From: Oligoflexaceae bacterium
GTDB taxonomy: Bacteria; Bdellovibrionota_B; Oligoflexia; Oligoflexales; Oligoflexaceae
DNA length: 13,610 bases
Assembly (NCBI GenBank): GCA_947474445.1
Contig: CANJJY010000076.1
Location: 1 to 13,610, forward strand
Direction of reading: 5' to 3'
This document shows, piece after piece, positions 6,950-13,610 of this stretch. A program made the position numbers and the translations under genes. The number at the start of each line of letters is the position of its first letter. The first letter of the stretch is position 1. Below the pieces are notes generated by a model. The model was not told where the DNA came from and did no database searches. It saw only the letters and a list, made by a program, of their open reading frames with translations.

Positions 6950-8245
6950 TCAGTAGCGGTAGGTGATCCCGATCGGAATCGCCAGGCGATTCTCAGTGAA
7001 TGCACCCGGCATAGTCCCTGAAGGTCCCACACCGCGGCTTGCGGTTCGATACGTCATACCAATGGACAAAGTCCACGGATACTCAGGACCATCTTTTTCT
7101 GGTGTTTCGGTCTGAGGTCTTCTCCAGAGTTTGAACTCTGCGCCCATGCCGACCAGGTGATAGGGCGTCAAGGCCTCAAGTCCGAGATAGATCATCATGA
7201 GGTCAAGTGCGCCGAAGCCGATGAGGCCGTTTTGCTCTCTGTCGCCATCCCCATAGCGAGCCGGTTGGTAATGATAGCCTCCAAGAAGAATGAAGTCGCT
7301 TCGCTTAAGATAGCGCACACCGATGCGAGGAGAAACGGTGTCGTGCACGTCGCGCATACCAACCCGGAAGTCGTCGAGAGCGATCCCTTGCTCAGGACTT
7401 CCTTTTACGTATTCAAGATCAAAAAGGATTGAAGTTGGGCCCATGCGATAGCGAATGCCTGTTAGAAATCGAGTGAGGGGAGACGGTCCAGGCGGACCAA
7501 CCTTCTGGCTTTGGGCGAAGAGGCCCGTGTCGACTTTGACTTCGGCTTTGTTTTGCTCGAATATTGGACCGGAAAAGCCGAAATCTAAGGTCTTCGGGAT
7601 GATCTCAAAGCGCAAGCCCCATTGTAAAGCAATAGTACTGGTATCGGCTTCAAACCGAAAGAGTTCGTCTCCCGTTGCTTGCACCTGAACTTTGCCCCCT
7701 ACGGATGCGCCGTTGTATTGAAGATTACCCCCAAGCGTCAGACGATCGAATCGATACGCTGCAACGAGTCCAAGAAGTCCCTTAAGTTTGAGGCGTTCTA
7801 TCCTAGCAGCCACGTTGTCGCTTTGCCGAAAGGCAAAAAGTGGGATGTCCTTGATGAGCACTTTGCGGGAGAATTGGGAGAGCTCGACAGGAGGAAACGC
7901 GATGATACTGAATCCAAAAAGCTGATTCTTCGAAGATTTGGCAATTCGCGCTGGCGTATTGTCAGGTGAGATCAAAGATGGGAGCTCTGGATAGAATCCC
8001 GTCTTCTTATTGGGCTTCAGTCCTTGGAATTGGGCGTCGATTGATTTCCAAACAAAGGGACTGTAATCAAGTCCTATCTGAGAATCCTGAATATGCGCGA
8101 TGTTGGCTGGATTCTTCGCAAGATCGCCGAGACTGTTGCTCACAGCTCCCGCATCTCCCATAAAAGATGTGGCAGATGCCGTGTTGGCTAGAGAGCTCGC
8201 TAAAGCGACGAGCGTTATCCAGGCGAGGTTTGTTCGTCTATTCAT
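6950..8245 (-). CDS. FadL/OmpP1-like outer-membrane beta-barrel protein
   Basis: Reading from the ATG at 8245 gives 431 residues; an in-frame GTG at 8257 would add four residues (MGYF) but leaves no room for a better ribosome binding site. The signal peptide has Arg3-Arg4, a hydrophobic core and an A-x-A-type end (NTASA|TS). The mature N-terminus, GDAGAVSNSLGDLAKNPANIA, is the classic FadL/PorV-like start, in which a Gly-rich segment precedes NPA. The remainder alternates aromatic strands with Gly-rich turns and ends in TYRY, an aromatic C-terminal residue as expected for barrel assembly. FadL-type barrels move hydrophobic molecules across the outer membrane; the substrate here is unknown. 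The gene is convergent with the DUF1501 gene (86-base gap, no clear terminator) and divergent from the next lipoprotein gene. The stop is TGA. A related alternative is a PorV/TodX-like scaffold protein. Confidence 0.75.
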   Translation of the reverse strand: MNRRTNLAWITLVALASSLANTASATSFMGDAGAVSNSLGDLAKNPANIAHIQDSQIGLDYSPFVWKSIDAQFQGLKPNKKTGFYPELPSLISPDNTPARIAKSSKNQLFGFSIIAFPPVELSQFSRKVLIKDIPLFAFRQSDNVAARIERLKLKGLLGLVAAYRFDRLTLGGNLQYNGASVGGKVQVQATGDELFRFEADTSTIALQWGLRFEIIPKTLDFGFSGPIFEQNKAEVKVDTGLFAQSQKVGPPGPSPLTRFLTGIRYRMGPTSILFDLEYVKGSPEQGIALDDFRVGMRDVHDTVSPRIGVRYLKRSDFILLGGYHYQPARYGDGDREQNGLIGFGALDLMMIYLGLEALTPYHLVGMGAEFKLWRRPQTETPEKDGPEYPWTLSIGMTYRTASRGVGPSGTMPGAFTENRLAIPIGITYRY

Positions 8246-8380
8246 GAAGTACCCCACGACTTAGCAGCTGTTGAGAGTTGCATGCTTAAGAAACACCAAG
8301 AAAGCTGAGGGTTGGACGGATGACCTCTTAAGGTTCAATCGCGCGAAACGCAGGCATTCTTCGAAACTCATGGTCTCTTC

Positions 8381-8389
8381 ATTGTAACA
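8381..8389 (-). promoter_or_regulatory. Candidate extended -10 promoter for the FadL-like gene
   Basis: On the minus strand the bases read TGTTACAAT, an extended -10 (TGn followed by a hexamer matching TATAAT at 5 of 6). No good -35 precedes it. Transcription would start near 8374 and give a leader of about 130 bases. Confidence 0.3.
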
Positions 8390-8473
8390 ATCTATCGACA
8401 CTAAATCCCTAAAGCGGTGTGGTTTCATTTGAGAATGTGGATTTGACGGAAATTTCTCAAGTTTTTTCGGATT

Positions 8474-8504
8474 TTGACCGATCAATAAACTACTATTCTA
8501 TATT
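8474..8504 (+). promoter_or_regulatory. Candidate sigma70-type promoter for the 8534 gene
   Basis: TTGACC (8474-8479) and TATATT (8499-8504) are separated by 19 bases, longer than the ideal 17. The start of transcription would fall near 8511, which leaves about 23 bases of leader with the GGAG site at 8522. This fits a translation start at 8534 better than one at 8516. Confidence 0.35.
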
Positions 8505-8521
8505 CTTTACTTTAGATGACT

Positions 8522-8525
8522 TGGA
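8522..8525 (+). promoter_or_regulatory. Ribosome binding site deciding the TTG start at 8534
   Basis: GGAG lies 8 bases before an in-frame TTG at 8534. The ATG at 8516 lies upstream of this site and has no Shine-Dalgarno site of its own. Confidence 0.4.
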
Positions 8526-8533
8526 GTAAATTT

Positions 8534-9406
8534 TTGATCCAGACCTACCAGACAAGAAAGCGGATGCATCAAGTGCTTAGTCTGGCACTGATTCTGGCTC
8601 CTCTTAATTTTTCATGTGGTGCGAAAACAAAAACTGCCAATGAGGTGCGGTCAAGCATTCTGTTTGCCCAAACCTTGCAGGATAGACTCGATCAGATCTG
8701 TCTTGCTCTCAGAAAGGATGACTTTTTTGTAGCTTCTAAGGGCGAATTGCCGCAACTAAACTGCGGCGATGCTGGCGTCTATGCGATCGATTATTCCAAG
8801 TCTTCAGCATTCTATATTCGAGGATTTGATGCTGTCGAAGCCGGATCGGATGTTGGAGTCGAATATATCAACCTGAGAACTCAAATCTGGTTCGAGCAAA
8901 CAATGCTGCGAATCGTCGGTCAAATCATGGAAAGCCTTCGAGAAAAGCTTGTTTTTCAGCAAAACGGCAGTACCTTCGATGTGTCGGCCATCAGTAAGGA
9001 CCTTGAAAACATTCAGGTGAATACTGACTTGCTCAAAATGCAAGCGAAGTTGATAGGTCTTCCTCAGGTGCAACTCAATCCCGTTCGCGTTCTCCAAACC
9101 ATTGAAGTGGTCGTCATTGGTATCGTACCGATTTCTTTGCGACTGACCGCTATGGCTACCATTCGAGAGAACGGCTTTGTCGTCGTAATAAAGGGCAATG
9201 AACTTGCTCCGGATAGCTTTATCAAAGAATTCGATGCAGCGATCTTTTTAGTTCCTTTCGCGAACCAGACCTATATCGATGGACAGGTCCGATTGGGTAT
9301 GAGGTCTGGAGGTTGGGGGCAAGTGGGTGCTAACGCCGTGAAGGAACTGATCGACACCAGCTTGAAAGCGACGGTCGATGATTTGCTAGGTTTTGAGGCT
9401 CGATAG
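8534..9406 (+). CDS. Probable lipoprotein of unknown function
   Basis: From the TTG at 8534 the product is 290 residues; starts at ATG 8516 (+6 residues) or ATG 8564 (-10) are possible. The N-terminus has R8-K9-R10, a hydrophobic segment (residues 14-24) and Cys28 in LNFSCG. The lipobox is weak because -3 is Asn and -2 is Phe, so lipidation is likely rather than sure. Two further cysteines, C56 and C77, could form a disulfide; the second is in LPQLNCGD. The middle has a long helical, charged segment (about residues 100-165) and then beta-rich hydrophobic repeats (VEVVVIGIVPISLRL, FVVVIKGN). The [IL]-N-C-G motif and the 21-residue spacing of the cysteines recall the paralogue pair encoded downstream (9774 and 10738), but the rest does not align by eye. 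I recognise no family. Confidence 0.7.
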   Translation: MIQTYQTRKRMHQVLSLALILAPLNFSCGAKTKTANEVRSSILFAQTLQDRLDQICLALRKDDFFVASKGELPQLNCGDAGVYAIDYSKSSAFYIRGFDAVEAGSDVGVEYINLRTQIWFEQTMLRIVGQIMESLREKLVFQQNGSTFDVSAISKDLENIQVNTDLLKMQAKLIGLPQVQLNPVRVLQTIEVVVIGIVPISLRLTAMATIRENGFVVVIKGNELAPDSFIKEFDAAIFLVPFANQTYIDGQVRLGMRSGGWGQVGANAVKELIDTSLKATVDDLLGFEAR

Positions 9407-9707
9407 AAATCTCTCCCTCGAGTTTCCTCAGTTGGACTCTTCCCGCATTCTACACTTCCAAAAGACACCTTCAGAGTTAAGATCGATAATTCGGGGACTT
9501 ACATCAAAAATGTAAGCTATTTGCTTCTGGATATCGAACTAAGATCCTCGACAATAGGATATTCACTAGAGAATTCATCAACTTAAATATTGAATGTTTT
9601 CCTACTCTCTTTCTTGATCGGTAGTCTATCGCATATCATGCCATTTTTAATGGATGAAGTTGTCTTTGATTCTGACTGCTTATCTGGGGCTTGCAGAAAA
9701 GAAAAAG
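9407..9707 (+). other. Intergenic region without a recognised gene
   Basis: This A+T-rich stretch holds no convincing frame on either strand. The only promoter-like pair I see is TTCACT (9562-9567) with TAAATA (9584-9589) at 16 bases, which is weak. It may be the leader of the lipoprotein operon starting at 9774, or hold a small RNA ending at the hairpin that follows. Confidence 0.3.
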
Positions 9708-9750
9708 GGTCCCATCTTTGCAGACTATGCATGGATACCGATTTTTTTTT
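9708..9750 (+). terminator. Hairpin followed by T9: terminator or attenuator just before a gene
   Basis: An imperfect stem pairs GGT (9708-9710) with ACC (9737-9739), CCA (9712-9714) with TGG (9732-9734) and TGCA (9719-9722) with TGCA (9728-9731) around a GACTA loop. It has one internal loop and a four-base bulge. Nine T residues follow at 9742-9750. The layout is that of an intrinsic terminator, but the stem is not G+C-rich. It lies only about 10 bases before the ribosome binding site of the 9774 gene, so it could attenuate that operon or end an upstream transcript. Confidence 0.4.
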
Positions 9751-9773
9751 AAGTGGCTGAAAGGAAGGATGGA

Positions 9774-10715
9774 ATGTCTTTCAACATTTCAAGATTTCGT
9801 AAGGCAAAGCGAGACCTCGGGAGAGGATGCTTACGTCTTATGACAATAAGTTTGGTCCTATTGCTCTGCGGATGCGGACCGATGATCGCACCCCCTCATG
9901 GCATGGTCGAAAGAAGGCCTGCAAGTCAAGTCGGAGCATTCGAGGCCTCGACAGACGTTATAGACGGCAGTAAGTCCCTGGCTGGCCTTCGCTATCGACT
10001 CGAACTCCTTACCGCCTCCGAGGTTTCTCTGTGCAAAGGCGTATTCGCTGCTCATCTCTATGCAGACTTTACTCTAAGGTTTGAGGATAGTCAGATCAAT
10101 TGTGGATCCTTTCTTATCGACGTCAATTCTCTGTTGGGAACGATCAATCTGCTCTCGAGCCTCGACTCCGTTACTAGCAAGGATGCCTCGGGCGCGCAGA
10201 CTGAGTTGCCAGTTTCGCTCATTCATGATGGCAAAATTCTCTATTTGGGAGCTCTGGAAAAGAACCTCACCTTCGAGCCTCCTCGTCCAGTATTGATTGG
10301 TCCTCTGATATTTGATCATTCCAAATTCAAGGGTCTTAAGACCTCCGTCACGACTAAAGTTTCCATTAATGAACCTGATTTTGTTGGCAGCGATACAGGA
10401 ACCTATACTGCCGAAGTGCTGGAAGTCGATCAGGTATTCAAAAACGAAGCGATTTCGAGCGGGCTCAATCATACTATACACTGGCAAATCATCACCGAGG
10501 GGCTACAGAATCTACCCGATAAGTACGGCATGTTCATGCCAAAATTCGAGCTTTGGTGGAACTCCGCACCCATCATGATTCCCAGGGTGAGACTGGAACT
10601 GAACGGCAGGAGCCTCATTGCCCAGATCGACGAGTTGGGAAATGCTGAGAAGGTGACCAATCTCGTCGGTAACCTTACGATCGATATAAATCTGGAATCC
10701 TACCATTTGCAGTAA
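9774..10715 (+). CDS. Lipoprotein of unknown function, paralogue of the next gene
   Basis: I start at the ATG at 9774 because an AAGGAAGGA site (9761-9769) stands directly before it; a GTG at 9753 in the same frame has none. The product has 313 residues, a long basic N-region (seven Arg/Lys in the first 21), a leucine-rich core and lipobox L31-C32-G33-C34. After a short linker come L72-R-Y-R-L, C87-x-G, C110-x4-I115-D116-V-N118 and F167-E-P-P-R-P172. All of these recur in the same order in the downstream protein, so the two form a family; the cysteine pair may be a disulfide. The C-terminal half looks beta-rich. I know no named family for it. The gap to the next gene is 22 bases, so they are probably co-transcribed. 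A hairpin with a T tract precedes the gene. Confidence 0.75.
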   Translation: MSFNISRFRKAKRDLGRGCLRLMTISLVLLLCGCGPMIAPPHGMVERRPASQVGAFEASTDVIDGSKSLAGLRYRLELLTASEVSLCKGVFAAHLYADFTLRFEDSQINCGSFLIDVNSLLGTINLLSSLDSVTSKDASGAQTELPVSLIHDGKILYLGALEKNLTFEPPRPVLIGPLIFDHSKFKGLKTSVTTKVSINEPDFVGSDTGTYTAEVLEVDQVFKNEAISSGLNHTIHWQIITEGLQNLPDKYGMFMPKFELWWNSAPIMIPRVRLELNGRSLIAQIDELGNAEKVTNLVGNLTIDINLESYHLQ

Positions 10716-10737
10716 ATCTCAAAGAAGGATAGATTTC

Positions 10738-11727
10738 ATGCTGCGTTCAAAGACCACTTCAGCCTGTGCCCTCATCTTTGTGAGCTCCATAGCCTGCAAT
10801 GACCAGAAGTTAGATCGACAGGCGCGGCCTACAACGGTCAAAGCTCTCCCTCAAGCCTCCACGGTCGATGATCAGGCAAGCTTTGACAGCCGCCTCGCCA
10901 AAGCCAAACAAGATATAGACGGCCAGGCGCTCGTCGATGCAACCCTTGGATTTCGACTGTCCACGTCGGGCACACTAGAGACGATTTGCTCCGGCCAAAT
11001 ACAGGGTAAGATCATGATCGGAGACGTGACCAACGCCTCCAAGGGTTTGGATCTCAGCCAGCTCGTCCAGATCGGTCAAAAGCAATTGAAATGCCTCAAC
11101 ATCAATATAGATATCAATGCAGTTCTAAGCCTCATTTCAACTTTTTCCACTGAGCCGGAAGCCAGCTCAACGTCAAGCGCTTCTTCTCTCGATGATATCG
11201 AAGTACAGGATTCCTTTGTCGCGATCAAGAAGCTCGGCGAAGTCATTTTTTCGCCACCCAGGCCCATATTTCCCAGCTTCCTGTCGGCTAAGCCCCAGAT
11301 CCTTTCAAACCTAAGCATCAGCCAAATGGGGACTTTGACGAATCTTGGCAAGACCTATTCGGGTACTTTCGGTCTCAAGATGGATTCATTCGGTCAGGCT
11401 TACCAATCAAAAATTGCTGGCCTTAATTGGCCGGACACCTTAGCTTTTTCTTTGAGTTCAACAGGATTTGAAGGAGCCCCAGTTGTCCAAAGTGTGCTTT
11501 TTGAGAGGATCCAGGTCACAATCAGTCGGGATCCTGTGATGCTCGTTGGATTTCTGGTCAATACCACCCTCGATAACATCGTTATTGGGAGTCTCGATGA
11601 AGCAGATCGGAAGTCATTCTTAGGATCACTAGCAGGAAAGATCGTCAATTCGGATTTCGTCAAAGGACTGGTTTCCGATATTCAACTCACCGTTGAAGTT
11701 GTCGATTTCGTTCAAATTAAGAAGTAG
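10738..11727 (+). CDS. Lipoprotein of unknown function, paralogue of the preceding gene
   Basis: The ATG follows GAAGGA (10724-10729) with 8 bases between. The 329-residue product has a short signal with Arg3 and Lys5, a hydrophobic stretch, and lipobox S17-I-A-C20. Shared with the upstream protein are L70-G-F-R-L74, C84-S-G, C119-x4-I124-D125-I-N127, and F171-S-P-P-R-P176. Between the last two blocks lies a Ser/Thr-rich insertion (about residues 137-152). The C-terminal third (FEGAPVVQSVLFERIQVTIS, then a helix and LTVEVVDFVQIKK) alternates beta strands with helices. The protein is likely on the outer membrane, facing periplasm or surface. Its function is unknown; a pair of different lipoproteins in one operon would fit subunits of one complex, which is inference. 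Confidence 0.75.
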   Translation: MLRSKTTSACALIFVSSIACNDQKLDRQARPTTVKALPQASTVDDQASFDSRLAKAKQDIDGQALVDATLGFRLSTSGTLETICSGQIQGKIMIGDVTNASKGLDLSQLVQIGQKQLKCLNINIDINAVLSLISTFSTEPEASSTSSASSLDDIEVQDSFVAIKKLGEVIFSPPRPIFPSFLSAKPQILSNLSISQMGTLTNLGKTYSGTFGLKMDSFGQAYQSKIAGLNWPDTLAFSLSSTGFEGAPVVQSVLFERIQVTISRDPVMLVGFLVNTTLDNIVIGSLDEADRKSFLGSLAGKIVNSDFVKGLVSDIQLTVEVVDFVQIKK

Positions 11728-11836
11728 CTGCCCGTCAAAGACTGCCCCTTCGCCAGAACTTGGTCATTGCTGCTGGGGCAATGGCTAGAGCTGTTCAAAT
11801 GAACCATACCGACGTCTATCGGAGGTTGGCCTGTTA

Positions 11837-11854
11837 GAGCCCGTCTCAAAAAGG
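11837..11854 (+). repeat. Left terminal inverted repeat of the MITE-like element
   Basis: GAGCCCGTCTCAAAAAGG; it pairs with the right end except at position 6 (C here, T there). Confidence 0.8.
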
Positions 11855-11938
11855 CGATCTCTTCGTTGCTTGTCAGAAAAAAATCCTCATTTACCGTATG
11901 TAAACTCCGGTTTTTTTCCTCCGCGCGCCTTGATATCC

Positions 11939-11956
11939 CCTTTTTGAGACAGGCTC
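11939..11956 (-). repeat. Right terminal inverted repeat of the MITE-like element
   Basis: On the minus strand it reads GAGCCTGTCTCAAAAAGG, the inverted copy of the left end. Confidence 0.8.
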
Positions 11957-13461
11957 TAGTTAGGCGTAAGGTCGGGCGCGATCTCTTCTGCGACCAATAG
12001 TTGCCTCAAATCCTCATCCAACTTTCTGAGTTGAATAACGCTCATATTCCAGCCTTCTCCGACCACCGCAGGTGAAGGCCATACGTATGATTGAGTGACC
12101 TTCAATCCAAAGCCGAGGAAGAAGTTGTCGACGATCTCCGTACCAAAGTCATTCCGACATTTGCTACCGGAGGTATCGAGATAGAAGGTTAGTCTTGAAA
12201 AGGTGCCTTCGCCGCCATTGGCCTGCAAGAGCCCCTTAGAAAAAGTACGTGCGTATTCCTCTATAGAACCCGGGATCAAGACATCGATGAAAGAGCCTGG
12301 TAGAAAGCCAAATAAGCGACCAGAGATAACAGGGGGAGGGCTTCGTAGCAAACGAGCTTCCAACACGGCTTCTTTGATTTCTTTGAAGTCAATCGCAAAG
12401 TCAAGGTTGTCAATGGAGACTTCCAATCCTAGAACTTTCGCCTTGAGCTTTGAGGTGGAATTCAAGGCAAATTCTTTTGTCGCAGCTAGATTCAGTGCAT
12501 GTGAAAAGAGGTACTTCCCCTGGCTGTCGCGAGGCACGATAGAGCCCTCTCGAGTAGCGTATTCAAGACTGAAAGTGCGTGACGCCGTTTCAAAGGAGAA
12601 CGCAGCGAGCTGAGCGTGTGGCCCAGCATGGAAAATGATGCTGCCTTCGGCATCGATCGACATCAAGTGCGTGAGGTAGCGGCCTAGTTCTGGAAAGTCC
12701 TTTTCAATCATATCGAGTTTGACGACTATTTTGCCCTTAATCAAACTTAGAATCTGGCCGTTCCCTCGCCTTATGATTTGGATGTTGGGCTCTATCTGGA
12801 AATAGCGCGTCATGAAGCTAAAGGTTTCTGGAAAAACGCTTTCGAATTCCTTGAGAATTGCGACGTTTAGATCACTTTTGTCACTAAGCGCAACTAAGTT
12901 GTCCGGCGACAGGAAGAGGTGCAGGCCGGAAAGGAGCCTCTTGATGCTTTGGTAGCTAAGTTTCCCGGTATGAAGCCAGGTCGATGATTTGAGTCCATAC
13001 CCCACCTTCTCTTCTGGAATCGGATTATCATTGCGAAGCACCCGGAACTCTGAGCCAAACTCAAAGGGAGAAAGCTTTTCGTGGTCGGTAAACGGTTTAT
13101 TCGGACTGTCTATTAGGTAAGCCTCATTCTGTCGAGATCCTATGATGCTAAATAACCTTTCTTGCGATCTGACCTCATAAGGAATTTCTGATTGGAAGAC
13201 GTCCATCAGATCAATATTCTTTATGACTTTGCTTACGTAGTAGTAAGTTTTGATCGCTCGCGGCGAAATTCTGAGAGACTCGGCGTGGCTCCTTAGGAGG
13301 GTCGTTGTGTCGGCAACAAGAATCAATCCCTTACCGTCTGACGTCACTTGGCGAAGTACGTCGACGGAGCGGAAAAGGGCTGCGGCTCCTATCCCAACCT
13401 CTCCGATAACCAAGCTGAGAATCGATACCAGTAAAATTCTAAAGCAGAGTTTAAGGCTCAT
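11956..13461 (-). CDS. Secreted or membrane-anchored protein of unknown function
   Basis: The 501-residue product starts at an ATG preceded by GGGGGA about 11 bases upstream. The N-terminus (residues 4-29: hydrophobic, with one Arg near the start) is a signal peptide or signal anchor; there is no lipobox. The rest is soluble-looking alternating alpha/beta sequence with few cysteines (SGSKCRND near residue 433). Recurrent short beta pairs such as GKIVVKLDM, GSIIFHAGP and KVLGLEVSIDNLDFAIDF suggest a repeated fold. I recognise no family and no catalytic motif. The stop codon TAG is made of the TA target duplication plus the first G of the inserted MITE-like element. Before insertion the same site would have read TAA, so the protein length is unchanged. 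A reading frame ending three bases before the ATG may be its operon partner. Confidence 0.7.
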   Translation of the reverse strand: MSLKLCFRILLVSILSLVIGEVGIGAAALFRSVDVLRQVTSDGKGLILVADTTTLLRSHAESLRISPRAIKTYYYVSKVIKNIDLMDVFQSEIPYEVRSQERLFSIIGSRQNEAYLIDSPNKPFTDHEKLSPFEFGSEFRVLRNDNPIPEEKVGYGLKSSTWLHTGKLSYQSIKRLLSGLHLFLSPDNLVALSDKSDLNVAILKEFESVFPETFSFMTRYFQIEPNIQIIRRGNGQILSLIKGKIVVKLDMIEKDFPELGRYLTHLMSIDAEGSIIFHAGPHAQLAAFSFETASRTFSLEYATREGSIVPRDSQGKYLFSHALNLAATKEFALNSTSKLKAKVLGLEVSIDNLDFAIDFKEIKEAVLEARLLRSPPPVISGRLFGFLPGSFIDVLIPGSIEEYARTFSKGLLQANGGEGTFSRLTFYLDTSGSKCRNDFGTEIVDNFFLGFGLKVTQSYVWPSPAVVGEGWNMSVIQLRKLDEDLRQLLVAEEIAPDLTPN

Positions 13462-13464
13462 TGC

Positions 13465-13610
13465 TTATTCGTTCCCCCATTCAAACATCCGAACCTGAAT
13501 ACGGCTGCAAGAGGTAAGCCGATACCAATATGCTGGAAATACTTTGGAAATATCGATCAGGTGGGTCAAGGAGCGGATCCTTCGAAGTGACTTGAAGGGT
13601 TTTTGGTGTA
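13465..13610 (-). CDS. Possible 3' end of an upstream gene entering from the right edge
   Basis: On the minus strand a frame open from the window edge runs 47 codons to a TAA at 13465-13467, three bases before the ATG of the 13461 gene. The deduced tail is basic and aromatic (ISKVFPAYWYRLTSCSRI, then FEWGNE). A second frame is also open from the edge, ending in a TGA at 13481-13483 after 42 codons, so which one is used cannot be decided here. The first gives tighter coupling to the next gene. No family can be assigned. Confidence 0.35.
   Translation of the reverse strand, partial: HQKPFKSLRRIRSLTHLIDISKVFPAYWYRLTSCSRIQVRMFEWGNE

Larger units (their letters stand above)
11837..11956. mobile_element. 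MITE-like element flanked by TA
   Basis: The 120-bp element has terminal inverted repeats that match at 17 of 18 positions (22 of 25 if extended), is flanked on both sides by TA (11835-11836 and 11957-11958), and has no coding capacity. An inner pair, GTAAA with TTTAC around CGTAT plus A7/T7 tracts, suggests that it folds back on itself almost throughout. TA duplication on insertion is the mark of IS630/Tc1-mariner elements, so a full-length element of that group may mobilise it. It sits between two convergent genes, and the RNA hairpin may act as a two-way terminator. Its right end supplies the last base of the stop codon of the minus-strand gene. Confidence 0.75.

Noticed and set aside
6950..6952. 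Genome-wide reassignment of TGA to a sense codon
   Set aside because: TGA ends the FadL-like gene right after the expected C-terminal Tyr, so it works as a stop in this genome.
8261..8485. 74-codon minus-strand frame (or 36 codons from an ATG at 8371)
   Set aside because: The long form needs a TTG start without a ribosome binding site and lies in the divergent promoter region. The product has no recognisable feature; a tiny peptide gene cannot be excluded.
11744..11834. Terminator just after the 11727 stop
   Set aside because: Short inverted repeats exist (ATTGC/GCAAT, CCGA/TCGG), but none is followed by a T tract; the MITE-like element is the better candidate.
12203..12613. 136-codon plus-strand frame
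   Set aside because: It is antisense to the 501-residue gene, with low-complexity Ser/Lys/Arg composition typical of shadow frames.

Overview
The window looks like an ordinary chromosomal stretch of a Gram-negative bacterium with about half G+C, dominated by cell-envelope genes: two outer-membrane beta-barrels, at least four Sec-type lipoproteins, one probable Tat-exported lipoprotein and c-type haem proteins. The combination of CxxCH lipoproteins of planctomycete-like type with a DUF1501 protein, plus many lipoproteins without known relatives, suggests a deltaproteobacterium-like or Bdellovibrionota/Oligoflexia lineage. That placement is inference; there is no rRNA or other marker gene here.

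Left part (1-1569, plus strand): the 3' part of a DUF1302-like outer-membrane barrel runs in from the left edge. A small gene that overlaps its stop resembles the DUF4188/af470-like monooxygenase family.

Central operon (1801-6863, plus strand): a lipoprotein with a C-terminal CxxCH haem site; a second exported cytochrome-like protein with two CxxCH sites and an EF-hand-like loop; a small lipoprotein that overlaps it; and a Tat-exported DUF1501 protein with a lipobox. These could form one exported redox/hydrolase module. The second gene carries an in-frame TGA three codons before its second CxxCH, and the reading frame continues intact for 156 codons after it. This is the most unusual feature of the window: a nonsense mutation, a sequence error, or recoding.

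Middle (6950-8245, minus strand): a FadL/OmpP1-like outer-membrane barrel, convergent with the operon. It is divergent from the next block, with promoter-like elements on both strands between them.

Right part (8534-11727, plus strand): an unrecognised probable lipoprotein, then a 366-base gap ending in a hairpin followed by a T9 tract, then two adjacent lipoprotein genes that are paralogues by shared cysteine, IDxN and PPRP motifs. A 120-bp MITE-like element flanked by TA follows; it is inserted exactly at the stop codon of a convergent minus-strand gene (11956-13461) for a secreted or anchored protein of unknown function. A further minus-strand reading frame enters from the right edge.

No rRNA, tRNA, CRISPR array, full insertion sequence or transposase gene is seen.
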